64,000 bases of DNA, taken from Plasmodium malariae. Taxonomy: Eukaryota > Apicomplexa > Aconoidasida > Haemosporida > Plasmodiidae. Made by a program: the position numbers and the translations under genes. Under the pieces are notes generated by a model that worked only from the letters and a program-made list of their open reading frames with translations, ran no database searches and was not told where the DNA came from. The stretch's first letter is position 1. Each line of letters opens with the position of its first letter. The stretch covers positions 551,501-615,500 of the forward strand of contig NC_041777.1 of the NCBI RefSeq assembly GCF_900090045.1, read 5' to 3'. This document shows, piece after piece, positions 9,402 through 20,719 of the stretch.

Positions 9402-12400
9402 ATGGATAAACACTCGTTGGGGTATGAGCATGCTGACCATAGGGGAAGTTCCAAATATGTAAGTAACGAAAATGTATCACTCATTAGTGGAGTGAACACA
9501 AGGGTGTGCAGCACAAGAAGCAGCGGTAGCAAAAGCGGAAGCAGTAGTAGCAGCTGCATTGTCGTTGATGGGACTGTCTTCAAAAATCATAATGAGCGAG
9601 AAACTGAGTTTATCCGCTCCTTCGTCCATCCGGTTTATCAATGCGATGGAAAAGACGTCCAATATGATAACGGTAAAATGGAAGAAGATAAGGGAAAAAA
9701 CACTAACTACAATCATAACAGCTCTCATGGGATATGCAACACGATCGATATATGCAGCACACGTGGTATATATAACAAACATGACTTGGGTGAAGCTCGA
9801 GCCGTAGCAGAGAGTGATAATAATAGTTCTATTCCTCATTCTCGTAAGCCTGAAGAAGACCACAAATCAACAAACAACTTTGAAAATGTAGAAGTGAGTA
9901 CGAATGAAAAACTTAGCTACTTTCCAGTTAACGCTAATGATGTAAGGGAAAAGGATAAGGATAAGGAAAAAAGGAGGAACGGATCAGATGACTATATACC
10001 CAACCCACCATGTAACAGTACATCGAACAATGAGGATACAAGTAATAACTGTGCTGACAAGAGTAATAGAAAAGTAGACCAACCGGAATGTAGAAACAAA
10101 TCCAATTTTGTCATTATTAAAAAACTATGTTCTCCCTTAACAAATGTAGATAGAGACATAATGGTACAAAATAAATATACGATAGATATGAATGATCAAG
10201 AGGGTGATAACTTATCTATGTTGAGTAATAATGAATGTGGGAAAAACAATTCAACGTATGAAAATTGTTATAATTTTAATTCTAATAATACATCGGATGC
10301 TCCATCTGACAATAATCAAGGGAGTAAAAATGTAGTTGACTCGTTTTCAATGATTTTAAACCCTCAGAATGATATAACAGAACATGATGAAACCCACTGT
10401 AGCAATTCTACAACAACAACAGCTGCTACTACTACTACTGCTACTACTACTACTACTGCTACGGCTACTACTACTGATACGGCTACTGCTACTGCTACGG
10501 CTACTACTACTGCTACGGCTGCTACCACGTCTTTCTCTTCCTACAGTAATATAGATAAAAACGAGACACGCCAAATAAGCAGTCTCGAAACAGTCAGCTG
10601 CTTAAGTGACAAATGCTATTCCAATCGTATCAAAAGTGAAATGATACAAAAAGATGAAAAATGCTGTGAAAGGAATACTCTAAGTGAAGACTTGTATAAC
10701 TTAAGCTGTAAGAACTATGGAACATCTAACGAAAACAATCATAGTAATGAATATATTAACAATTTTTACAAAAGTGAGATCACCTCAAGGGCTTGTATTG
10801 ACAGCGATCATAATGATAAGGTGGAATATCAATTTAGGGAAAAGGAAACATTGAATAACAATGGCAGCAATATCAGTAATGATAGTAGGAGCAATAATGA
10901 AAGTTGGCAGGACATTACACATAATAATAAATTAATAAATGAGCTCAATTTGTTTGAAGCCAAAAAAGGGTATAATACATCAAAAAATAGTAGCTTTCTA
11001 AGAAACGATGTAAATCAGGAGAGACCTAACTTCCTTTCGAAAAGTAATAAGGAAGAAAATTTTCAAGAGTATGCTACTGAGGAGGATCTATCAAAAGAGA
11101 GGAACCACCGCATAGCAGTGAAAAAGGAATATACCATAGACATGGGAAAAGAGAGATCTCAAATTATAAATTTTGGGGAGAAAAACGATAAGTTAAATCT
11201 CGAAAAGAATGACAAGCAGTTAAATTTTGAAGAGAAAGACTTATGCATGCATTGTACAGATGATACCAACAACGGAAAGGGTATAAAAACTGAATTCAGA
11301 AAAACATGTGTACATAAAATACAAGCTTTAAAAGATGTAAAAGTGCACGGACACACATACACACCTGAAGATGTGTTAACTAACAGTGTTTGCCAAGGTG
11401 GAGTTAACAATACGAATAGTGGATATAGCAATGACGATAAACCGATTAAGATTGTTTCTTATTTGAATAAGACGGGTAATAGGAATGAGCTTATGTTACT
11501 AAACTTATGTAATGTTAATGATGCACACACTAAGAGTGGGAATAATGGATATCATAGTGGATATTATAGTGGCGATCAAAGTGGATGTATTAATGGACAT
11601 CATAGTGATTCCCACAGTAACAGTGATAAACACGTGAATCATTTCTTACCAAACGATGACGAGTACTATGGAAATGCGAATGCTAACAACTCAAACACAC
11701 AGGGGGATTCAAGTGGAAATTTCCCTCAGAGAGGAAGGAAAAAGTACAAGAGAAAAATAAAGCTCGAAATGGTCAAAAAATGCAAAGCCGCAAAAGTTAA
11801 GGAAGAGAAAAAAGAAAACACAGAAGATGAAGCAGACAGGGCTAACAGATCCAATGAAAGGGCATTAAAGAAAAACGTTAAAAAGGAAGAGAAAGAAAAA
11901 GCAATGAAAAAGAAAAAGAAGAAAATTCCAGGAAGAATATACAAAGTCATTGTGAGGGGTAAGGAATGTTGGAGGGCGGAATGGCTTGTCCGAAAAAATG
12001 GCGCAGAAGGAATTAACGTAGATACCCAAAATTGTATTACCCCCAATTTGAACAGAGAAAAAGAAGTGGGCTTCCATTCACAGTACAACAATAGCATGAA
12101 GGATGATTATAGTGAAAATAATAAAGATAACAAAAACAATTTTACTAAAAAAAGCAAGCAATTTTCTGTGTCAGTATATGGTTATGAAAATGCTAAGTTA
12201 TTTGCGTTGTTTGAACTTATTAAATATAATTCAGTACCGGACAGGTTAATGGAAGAAGCAAATATATGCATTCATAACATAAAAAAAAATTTACTAAATC
12301 CTAAGAGTTCATCTTATAAGCCTTTTAGTGGTCAGTTCTTGCATTTTCTTTTGACTGATGAGAAAAATGAATGTTCTTCATTATTTTATAAAAAACTGGA

Positions 12401-13673
12401 GGAAAACATTAATCAGAATTTTAGTAAGTACACTGATGCTGCTTCTAGTCGTGATAATAAAGGGGACGAGTCCCTCAATGGTAGTAACGTTTACCGATGT
12501 AATGACAGTAATAATGTACACTGCTTCAGATACAACGATAGTAACAACGTTCATCGTTTCCTAGACAGTGATAGCAATAACGTACGCCACTTCGGATGCA
12601 ATGACAGTAATAATTCTTACCGCTTCGAACATAATGATAGTAATAATATTTACCAGTACCATAGGGATTCTTATCTGAATGCTAAGGAGAAGAAGGAAAG
12701 CTCTGACCAGTCAGCATTTTTCTATGATGGAAATAATTTCAGTAGCAACGTTAATTATAGCAATAGATGTAACCCCTCATACAATACAAACAATCCATCA
12801 ATCCATAATTTAAACAATTTAGTTTATAATATAAACTCGTATGACTTAAATTCTAGGCATCTAGCTAATGCTTCTATGATAGACAGAAATGCGTTCATGA
12901 ATTTTTCTAGAAATTCTAATCCTAATTATAAAATTGAACAAAGAAGAGATATTCTATACAATAACATCAGCAGTAATGCCAGCAAATATATAATTAATGG
13001 TAGCAATAATGATAACAGTAATGATAACAGTAATGATAACAGTAATGATAACAGTAATGATAACAATAATGATAACAATAATGATAACAATAATGATAAC
13101 AATAATGATAACAATAATGATAACAATAATGATAACAATAATGATAACAATAATGATAACAATAATGATAACATTACTGATAGCAGTACTCATAACACTA
13201 CTAGTAACAGTAATGCTAATAATACCTGTCCATACAGAAACAGCTTCTTCCGTGAAGCGTTAAACGGATTGAAGAGTAAGCAGAGTAACGCGAGTTACAG
13301 TTCAGGCTTTATGTATGACACTGGTAATTCCAGAGATACAGCTACAATTATGAGATGCGGTACGTCCACAAACCCTTCCCTGCATACTTCCTTGGACATA
13401 TGCACTACTAGCATTGACACCTCTAGCAATGGCAACACCTGTATGAACAGCCACTGTGATATAAGACGTGCTGCAGATAACCTACAAAGAAATTCCATAC
13501 TGTACAGAACGTTTTTGAATTCGAATACTCACAACATGCATAATGAAATTGCCAAAATGAATCCTAACTATTCAACAAAAATTCAGAATCATAACAATAT
13601 CATGTTTAACCATAACCTTAGCTTTAACCCTATAAATTGCAGTGGTCGTAACCTCCATAGCGTAAATACTTAG
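9402..13673 (+). CDS. ApiAP2-type DNA-binding protein with one split AP2 domain
   Basis: The first ATG of the open frame is at 9402, giving 1423 residues. The protein is Asn/Ser-rich and mostly disordered. A basic patch QRGRKKYKRKIK (about residue 775, AT-hook-like) and a Lys/Glu-rich stretch precede an AP2 domain: strands 1-2 are IPGRIYKVIVRGKECWRAEW (about 842-861), and strand 3 plus helix are KQFSVSVYGYENAKLFALFE (about 917-936). Between them sits a 48-residue polar insert in the beta2-beta3 loop. The conserved Trp, the FSV-x-YGY turn and the Ala/Leu helix pattern are all present. Such proteins bind DNA in the nucleus and regulate stage-specific transcription. Low-complexity tracts include a Thr/Ala run (nt 10400-10525) and a (NDNN)n run (nt 13012-13170). 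I recall no listed ApiAP2 gene at the matching P. falciparum locus, but that is memory only. Confidence 0.72.
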   Translation: MDKHSLGYEHADHRGSSKYVSNENVSLISGVNTRVCSTRSSGSKSGSSSSSCIVVDGTVFKNHNERETEFIRSFVHPVYQCDGKDVQYDNGKMEEDKGKNTNYNHNSSHGICNTIDICSTRGIYNKHDLGEARAVAESDNNSSIPHSRKPEEDHKSTNNFENVEVSTNEKLSYFPVNANDVREKDKDKEKRRNGSDDYIPNPPCNSTSNNEDTSNNCADKSNRKVDQPECRNKSNFVIIKKLCSPLTNVDRDIMVQNKYTIDMNDQEGDNLSMLSNNECGKNNSTYENCYNFNSNNTSDAPSDNNQGSKNVVDSFSMILNPQNDITEHDETHCSNSTTTTAATTTTATTTTTATATTTDTATATATATTTATAATTSFSSYSNIDKNETRQISSLETVSCLSDKCYSNRIKSEMIQKDEKCCERNTLSEDLYNLSCKNYGTSNENNHSNEYINNFYKSEITSRACIDSDHNDKVEYQFREKETLNNNGSNISNDSRSNNESWQDITHNNKLINELNLFEAKKGYNTSKNSSFLRNDVNQERPNFLSKSNKEENFQEYATEEDLSKERNHRIAVKKEYTIDMGKERSQIINFGEKNDKLNLEKNDKQLNFEEKDLCMHCTDDTNNGKGIKTEFRKTCVHKIQALKDVKVHGHTYTPEDVLTNSVCQGGVNNTNSGYSNDDKPIKIVSYLNKTGNRNELMLLNLCNVNDAHTKSGNNGYHSGYYSGDQSGCINGHHSDSHSNSDKHVNHFLPNDDEYYGNANANNSNTQGDSSGNFPQRGRKKYKRKIKLEMVKKCKAAKVKEEKKENTEDEADRANRSNERALKKNVKKEEKEKAMKKKKKKIPGRIYKVIVRGKECWRAEWLVRKNGAEGINVDTQNCITPNLNREKEVGFHSQYNNSMKDDYSENNKDNKNNFTKKSKQFSVSVYGYENAKLFALFELIKYNSVPDRLMEEANICIHNIKKNLLNPKSSSYKPFSGQFLHFLLTDEKNECSSLFYKKLEENINQNFSKYTDAASSRDNKGDESLNGSNVYRCNDSNNVHCFRYNDSNNVHRFLDSDSNNVRHFGCNDSNNSYRFEHNDSNNIYQYHRDSYLNAKEKKESSDQSAFFYDGNNFSSNVNYSNRCNPSYNTNNPSIHNLNNLVYNINSYDLNSRHLANASMIDRNAFMNFSRNSNPNYKIEQRRDILYNNISSNASKYIINGSNNDNSNDNSNDNSNDNSNDNNNDNNNDNNNDNNNDNNNDNNNDNNNDNNNDNNNDNITDSSTHNTTSNSNANNTCPYRNSFFREALNGLKSKQSNASYSSGFMYDTGNSRDTATIMRCGTSTNPSLHTSLDICTTSIDTSSNGNTCMNSHCDIRRAADNLQRNSILYRTFLNSNTHNMHNEIAKMNPNYSTKIQNHNNIMFNHNLSFNPINCSGRNLHSVNT
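13012..13170 (+). repeat. 12-bp coding repeat (aatgataacagt / aatgataacaat)
   Basis: About thirteen tandem 12-bp units encode SNDN followed by NNDN tetrapeptides in the AP2 protein. The switch from cagt to caat is directional, first units with Ser and later ones with Asn, suggesting serial duplication of a mutated unit. Confidence 0.9.
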
Positions 13674-13705
13674 AACATTAGCAAAAAAGCCCTACGCTCA
13701 TGCAT

Positions 13706-14030
13706 ACATACGGGCATATGCCTATACATACGGGCATATACCTATACATACGGGCATATACCTAAACATACGGGCATATACCTATACATACGGGCATATA
13801 CCTAAACATACGGGCATATACCTATACGTACGGGCATATACCTAAACATACGGGCATATACCTATACGGGCTATATACATACGGGCATATACCTATACGT
13901 ACGGGCATATACCTAAACATACGGGCATATACCTAAACATACGGGCATATGCCTATACATACGGGCATATGCCTATACATACGGGCATATACCTAAACAT
14001 ACGTGCATATACCTAAACATACGTGCATGC
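13706..14030. repeat. 20-bp minisatellite (acatacgggcatatacctat)
   Basis: About sixteen head-to-tail units starting some 30 bp after the AP2 stop codon, hence likely transcribed as 3' UTR. Units alternate between ctata and ctaaa forms. There are no unique spacers, so it is not CRISPR-like. Confidence 0.9.
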
Positions 14031-14458
14031 ATATACACACACACGCGGACATATATACCCATACACGAGAGGGCACTTTTACACTAATTGCTCCGCTATA
14101 AGAAAATCGGAGCATTTTTCCATTATGCTAGAGATAAAGGAATGTCTCCCAAAAAACAGAATTATTTGAAACGAAACATCATAGGAATAAATTTGTTCCT
14201 TGTTAGAATTTATGTAACACGTTTAATAACGAAAAATTCAACAACTCTAAATAAATCCATTCATCGAGTATACTTATCACTACGTTCGTATTAAAATGAT
14301 GCAAAAACTGTTATATAAAAGTATGACATAAATGTTGATAGATTTTTTTTTTTTTTTTTTTTTTTAAAAAAAAATATACACCAAAAAAATAATAAACACA
14401 ATGGGAAGCTGTCCAGCTTTTAAAAGGTTTATAATAACGTGTTCACACTCGCACGTAC

Positions 14459-14509
<51 letters not shown>

Positions 14510-14800
14510 TATTTACATGTATAGGTATTCGTGTACACATATGTTCACGAATACAAAAAAAGGATAAAAACACTGCCTTTTGAACTGCTCATTTGTCCCT
14601 CCACTGTGCGTCTAACCATTTACATGCCTACCTATTTAATACCTACGTAATACCTGAATAAGCTCCTCTTGCACACTACTCCACTCCACTACTTTCATAA
14701 GCGTATGTTTACTTCTTACTTCAAAACGGAAGAGCACAGCTTGTATATACTTGTTACAAATACCCACTCTTACATGAGTGCCTCCCCCTTTTGCGCAGCG
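14031..14800. other. Convergent intergenic region
   Basis: Lies between the converging AP2 gene (+) and the 201-residue gene (-). It holds a poly(T)/poly(A) run at 14346-14372 and (TA)n at 14460-14503. The stretch 14585-14800 is GC-richer than typical spacer, but no frame with convincing coding character was found; it may be 3' UTR of the minus-strand gene. Confidence 0.55.
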
Positions 14801-15406
14801 CTAAAAGAGACCATAATTTATTTTAGCAATGTACAATTCCAAGTGCTCATAATCTTTTTGTTTATTTTTTAAACGTTCCGAGAGTACATTTCCAAAAATT
14901 ATTGCCTGTTCATATTTTCCTGGAATTTTAATGTGTTCAAGATTATTTAAAGCTGAAAAAACATGATCATTGAAAATTTCAATTCGTTTAACATTGTTCT
15001 TAAAATCTTCACTTTTTTTATATTTCGCGTGAAAGGTTGAAAGTAAATTTTTATTTTCTTTTATTTTGTCCACAGAATCATCTACACTAATATTGTTAGT
15101 GATTGTATTCACATCCTGGACATTGTTATATGGATTTCGAGGTATCGTATGAACAGGTAAGCACGATAAATTATAAAAAGTACTACTTAAATTATTAATT
15201 GACTGTATTAAATTTACACAGTAGGATTTCATATCATTTATAAATTTGGCATATGGTAAATTATTTCTTAATTCAAAATTTTCTCTCATTGAAACGTTAG
15301 TTATATATAATATATTCGCCAATTTATTTGCAATGTTGTTAATGTTTATTTCCAACGGCTCGTTTATTGAATCCTCCTCTTTTTTGCCTTCACTCGGCAC
15401 AAACAT
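14801..15406 (-). CDS. Small protein of unknown function (201 residues)
   Basis: Single exon, ATG at 15406 and TAG at 14801-14803. The sequence has ordinary coding composition without low-complexity tracts, which supports a genuine conserved gene. It is predicted largely helical: an N-terminal helix (about residues 20-45), a second helical block with INDMKSYCVNLIQSINNL (about 55-85), then a polar linker and a C-terminal helical region ending AKINYGLF. No signal peptide or membrane span. The pattern of short amphipathic helices would suit a subunit of a larger complex, for example a Mediator- or kinetochore-type helical subunit, but I cannot assign it. Confidence 0.7.
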   Translation of the reverse strand: MFVPSEGKKEEDSINEPLEININNIANKLANILYITNVSMRENFELRNNLPYAKFINDMKSYCVNLIQSINNLSSTFYNLSCLPVHTIPRNPYNNVQDVNTITNNISVDDSVDKIKENKNLLSTFHAKYKKSEDFKNNVKRIEIFNDHVFSALNNLEHIKIPGKYEQAIIFGNVLSERLKNKQKDYEHLELYIAKINYGLF

Positions 15407-16202
15407 TTCGAGCGATAAATAAAAGAAGGGAAAATAGAAGGGACGGGAAAAAAGATGAACAGCTTTAACGTACTAACTTCAGAGTATGCTTATTGTGAGC
15501 ATTCTAATCAATTGCGCGATGATCGAACATTCACCAAGAGGAATGAGAGTCATTTGTTATAATTGTTACATGTTATATGTATAAGTACATATATATATGC
15601 ACTAGCATTACGTTTTTTCAAAATGTGGAAAGAGGAAGAAGAAATACAAAAAAAAAAAAAAAAAAAAAAAAAGTACACATATATATACACGTATACATTA
15701 ACATATGCATATACATATGCATGTACATATGCATGTACATATGCATGTACATATGCATGTACATATGCATGTACATATGCATGTACTTATTCATGTACAT
15801 ATATGTAAAAACGCTTATCGCCCTGCCCAGGCAAAGTGTTACGCTTAAGCTGCCTTCCCGCAGTGATAAAATTAAATTGACTTTATTAACAAACTTTCGG
15901 ATAAAAAAACGAACAGAATAATATTCAAATAAAGGTAAAAAAATACAAAAACGAATGGCACTTGTAATATTTTTTTTTTTTAAAAAAAAAAAAAAAGAAA
16001 AAAAAAAAGGGATGTTTCAAATTAGTAAGAAGCGTTTAATGGAGCGAAATGTAGTAGAATAAGTGGAAAGATTTAAGAGAAAGCAAAAGGAAGACGCTCA
16101 TTTGTATGTAAGAATAATAGAGAAACAAACGATGAATCAATATAAATACGATATTATTGCGTCATAATTGGTATGGATATATGACGAATGGACAGTAGAT
16201 GG
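15407..16202. other. Intergenic with 12-bp self-complementary repeat at 15701-15804
   Basis: Spacer between two minus-strand genes. A poly(A) run at 15650-15672 precedes about eight units of atgcatgtacat. Both halves of the unit (atgcat, atgtacat) are palindromic, so the array can fold back on itself. Another A-rich run is at 15976-16009. No coding sequence seen before the TilS stop codon at 16203. Confidence 0.65.
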
Positions 16203-19200
16203 TTAGAGGGGGGCCATCTGAAATCGAATGCTATAGACGAAATATTTTTTAATGCTTTCCTTTTGAATTACTTGTCTCAAAGAAAAATTTTCATTTTTTA
16301 TTTCATGAAATAGAAAGAAAAAAAGTATATTATTTTTTGTTTTAAAATTAGAAATATGGACGACTGGTAAACAATATTTATATATGTAAGGTATGCTACG
16401 ATTTGTTAAAAATTTTGTGGCCTTAATATTTTTTTTTTCATAATAAACGTAATCCTCTTTTTTTAAATAGCGAATATGTATGTGAAACTTCTCTTTCTTT
16501 TTTTTTTTTCTCTTTCGAATGAATAAGTAGGTATGTTTTTTTTTTTTTTTTTTTTTTTTTTTTGTATCTCTGCCTTTGCATTAATAATATCTTTTCTATA
16601 TATACGGGTAATCGTTGCTGATATGTTATCATGAATATATATAATGGAACTTTTCTGTCTAATTTCATGTGGTACATTTTTTTTTTCCATGTTTCCCTCT
16701 ACATCTTCCTTCTCTTTACTGGGAATGTTAATAATCCGGAAAAAATTATTATTAACGAGAATTTTATTTCGGGCGTTTAGATCTATAGTTATGAATTTCT
16801 GCTTCATGTCATTCTTTCGATTCAATTGCGTCTGCTGTGGAGTTGCGTATATCACAGTTTGCATATCCTCACTATTGCTCTTCTTTGCGAAATGCTCGTT
16901 TTGTTTTAACTTATATTCGTTATTCATATTGACACCATCTTTACACATTTGAGCATGCCCATATAAATAATTCTGGCGTACAAATAAAAACAGCGTATTG
17001 TAAACCCGTTCAATGTGCCTATAACTAAAAGAGCCACTTGCATACTTTTTTACGATATTATATAGTATTTCCATTTGAATAAATTTTGAAGGTAAAAGTA
17101 AAAACTCAAGAAAGTTAAAAATTTTTAAATAAACATTATTTTGATACATGATTTTATTGATTGTAATTAAATCGTTTCTTGTTTTTTCTAAAAAGAAGGA
17201 GTCATACAAACTATTCTGCATTTTTGTATACTCATTAATAAAGATATTATCTCCAGTAGTACTTCTACTTACAGAATCGTAATATTTATTTTTTAGGTAT
17301 GCATTAAATATGTTATTATGATAATGCACATGTTCTTCTAAATTCTTTGCTTGAGATACCAAATTTTTTATTCGCTTATCTAAAGAGGGGTACATGTACA
17401 CATGGCACCCTCTCATTTCGGAATTTTTGTCAGATACATTTACGTTGTTATTCATGCTGCTCGAGCTATTCATGCTGCTCGAACTATTCATGCTGCTCGA
17501 GCTATTCATGCTGCTCGTGCAATTCACGTTATTCACGTTATGATCTCCATTTATGTTCATTTTTTTTTTTTTTTTCTCTTCACTATATCTTTGATCAGAC
17601 GCAGATAATATCGTATCGTTGTTCATATAAAGAGATGAAAAAGTAGGCGTACTACCATCAACGCTTGGTGAAAAGGTGTCTAATCTACTTTTCACACCCC
17701 CTTTATCCTTTAATACGAAAGATATGTTCGGTATTACAACATGTCTAAGAAAATTTCTTGAAATATGAATCTTTTCATTTGATCGATCGAACATCCAACT
17801 TTTATTTATAGATCTCATGTAGTTAAAAAGGCTTATTTTATTTAATTTAACAAAAGGTCTGTATAAGAAACAGTTTTTAAAATATGTTAGGTATGTTATA
17901 CCCCTTATATTTTTAATAAATATTCCTCTAAAAAATTGAAACAACACAGTTTCATTGCTATCATTTTTATGATGACCTATAAATACTAGAGATTTAATTT
18001 TTTTCAAAACATTCCAAATAGTACTGTCTAAGGAATGAAAATTCTTCTCATTCATACTTTGGCTTCTTAACAATATGTTCATAATATTTTTCTTACAACT
18101 AATCCTTATGTATGTGTCTATAGCTGACGTGTACTTTTTGTACGTATAGTTGTGCCTTATGCCCAATGTACAGGGGAGGGCATTCACCATTTGGAAAATC
18201 CTTCCCCTCACTCGGTCACCCACCACTTGACCAGCCATCCCTTCTACAGATTTAACCATCTCTTTTGCCACTTCTACCGCTTCATCATCCGAACCACTCT
18301 TCTCCTCTTTGCATATCTGCCTGGTTAGCTCCACATACGAATTCCTTCGCCAGGTCCTTGCTAACAGTAAAAAATTGTTCATATTTTTATTAACGCCCTG
18401 ACTTTCATTTTTCTTCCTCATCTTCCTCAAACTACTACTTGTTAATATTTTCGTTCTAAATTTCAAATTGTAAATCTTGCAAATATTTTTTAAAAATTTC
18501 CTTTCTGTCTTGCATTCATCTCTTGTCTTATGATTGCAATAAAGAACAGTAATGTTTTTTAAAATGGAGGCAAAAAAATGAACATGCTCAGATTTATTTC
18601 TGTAAATTAATTTGCTAATATCTACATGAGTGTAGGTATATGCACTGTTTATTCTGTTCATTAAAGATGTATAACTGTCGCTATCTTTGTGTGCATACGT
18701 TATTATAATTTTGTAAATAACAAAAAGGAAGGAATAAAGAAGACACAGTGAATCTACACCTGCACTTACACTGAATAGTAAATTTTTTTTATTTTTTAAA
18801 AATGAAAAAAAATATTTGTTCCTCAGTGTGCACAACCAGTAGGCTTCCACGAGTTGTATCTCTTCTTGGTTTTCTACGTTTATTCCCTGTATTAAGTCCT
18901 TGCGCGGGGTAGCAAACGCAGAACCGTCATCTGTGCTGCCAACATTGTCAACACTACCAACACTGCCAACATTGCCAACATTGCCAACACTGCCAACACT
19001 GCTAACACTGCTAATCCTTGGACTTATCAAACTGCTGTAGTTTATTTTCAATTCCTCTAGCTCCTTCGTCTTTTCGTCATTTTCATCATTTATTAATGAG
19101 CAAATATTTTTCAGAAAAAGTTTTCTTCGTATATCCCTCCTTTCCCCCCTTTCACTATCATCATCGTCTTCCTTTCCTGTGCATTCATGTTTGGTTAACA

Positions 19201-19426
19201 GCGTTTTTCTTTTTCCCCTTTCATCTATTTGTCCCAACACAATATCGTTAATCTGTTTCTCTATTTTTAAATTAACATTCTTATTAAGTCGTTTTCTTTT
19301 TATGCTATCAAAATGTACTCTTAAAAAGTTTAAGTCTATTTTTGGTGCATTTTTTAAATATATACATTTTGTTAAGTACTCATGACAAATAATATATAAG
19401 ATGTATAAAAGTAAAACGAGATGCAT
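16203..19426 (-). CDS. TilS: tRNA(Ile)-lysidine synthetase (TilS), apicoplast-type; frame breaks at poly(A)
   Basis: ATG at 19426. The N-terminus has a hydrophobic signal-like segment (LVLLLYILYIICHEYL) and then a Lys/Arg/Asn-rich stretch, the bipartite pattern of apicoplast targeting. The PP-loop is SVSAGVDSLCLL (about 214-225), the family's SxGxDS ATP-binding site. Next come a VLYCNHKTRDE block, GHHKNDSNETVLFQFFRG (about 480), RPFVKLNK and DRSNEKIHISRNFLRH (about 545-560), all TilS signatures. The enzyme adds lysine to C34 of tRNA-Ile(CAU) so that it reads AUA. In the given sequence the frame stops at 16463 after a 28-nt poly(A) run (16563-16536). The other frame directly after the run is open to a stop at 16203 and encodes a TilS C-terminal-like domain (KATKFLTNRSIPYIYKYCLP). 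One extra A would join them, giving roughly 1060 residues. Confidence 0.85.
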
Positions 19427-19990
19427 TAATTATTTCATAATAACATTTTGCATCTTTTTTTCTCTTTCTTTTGTAGTCGATATTGCTACATAATATCCTC
19501 ATAGCCTTCCACGTTTTTCATTATCAGAGAAATAAATGGAAGGAGTATTTTTTGCTTAAAGGATTTACAAAAAGGTAAAAAAAAAAAAAAAAAAAAATCA
19601 CTACTAAATTAATACATCAATAAATTTATACACTAATGTGTTAATACGCTGATATATTAATACGCTGATATTTAATACACTAATATATTAATACGCTGAT
19701 ATTTAATACACTAATATATTAATACGCCGATATATTAATACGCCGATATATTAATACGCTGATATTTAATACACTAATATATTAATACACTAATAAATTA
19801 ATACATTATTAAAAGGACACAAATGCACAAATTACTCGGCTCAAAATAAACCTAAATATGCACAAAGTGTTGAATGTTCTACGTATTTCGGCTTGGGCTT
19901 TCCCTCAACTGAATTGAAGTTTTAGAGAGAAGGCTACTTATACTCTTTGCCAAGAATACATACATATATGCATACAGCATACCTACAGCG

Positions 19991-20026
<36 letters not shown>

Positions 20027-20230
20027 ACATATTTCCACGTCCTTGACACAATTTTATTTTTTCGAAAAACAAAAAAAAAAGGAAAATATATATTAAAAAG
20101 ATTACCTAAAAAAATATAAAAATTTGCAAAGGGTAATGAACTCCCTAAAACGAAACATCGTCTCCCACCATTTTGTTCTGAGTACATTTTTTATGTTTTC
20201 TTCATTTAAGCAAAAGCTGAAGAATTTATT

Positions 20231-20263
<33 letters not shown>

Positions 20264-20719
20264 ACAAATTTGTACAGGATATATATTGTGCCATTTTGTA
20301 CATGTAAATAGTATACCGTTCGTACTGTATTACGTTACAAGCGTATGAACATACATACGCATATATACATATATGTTGGTGCATATGTAACTCCTTTGCT
20401 GACCCCTTTTTGAATATGAAACAAGTTCGTACTCCCGTAAAAAGCAAAAGTTTAAGTTTCTTTTCTCGGGGGAAAAATGCAAAATTACAAATTATGCTTA
20501 ACCAGCGGATGAAGAATAAAAAAAGCCTATAACGAAGAGATTTTTTTATTTTTTATTTTTTTTTTTTTTTTTGGGGGGAGGAGTATGTGTTTGGGTTAAC
20601 CCCAAAGAGGAAGGTATTTCTACAAAAGAAATGTACATGTGTACTGTAAATACCTCACTGTTACAACAAGCCTAGTTAATTACATTAGTATAGAAGGGTG
20701 AACAGGTGAAAGTGCGAAA
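19427..20719. other. Divergent promoter region between TilS and the TBP-like gene
   Basis: Shared upstream region of a minus- and a plus-strand gene. It holds an AT-rich degenerate repeat (attaatacgctgatat, attaatacactaatat) at about 19610-19805, (TA)n at 19990-20022, and poly(T) runs at 20227-20261 and 20543-20572. No gene seen and no defined promoter motif could be picked out. Confidence 0.6.

Noticed and set aside
12926..13263. Leu/Ser, Ile/Val and Met/Ile repeat ORFs on both strands
   Set aside because: Shadows of the NDNN repeat in the AP2 gene.
13706..14030. Possible CRISPR-like array
   Set aside because: Units are contiguous without unique spacers and the genome is eukaryotic; it is a minisatellite.
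14088..14294. 68-codon plus-strand ORF after the AP2 gene
   Set aside because: No ATG at its start, overlaps a likely 3' UTR, and has no recognisable features; insufficient support.
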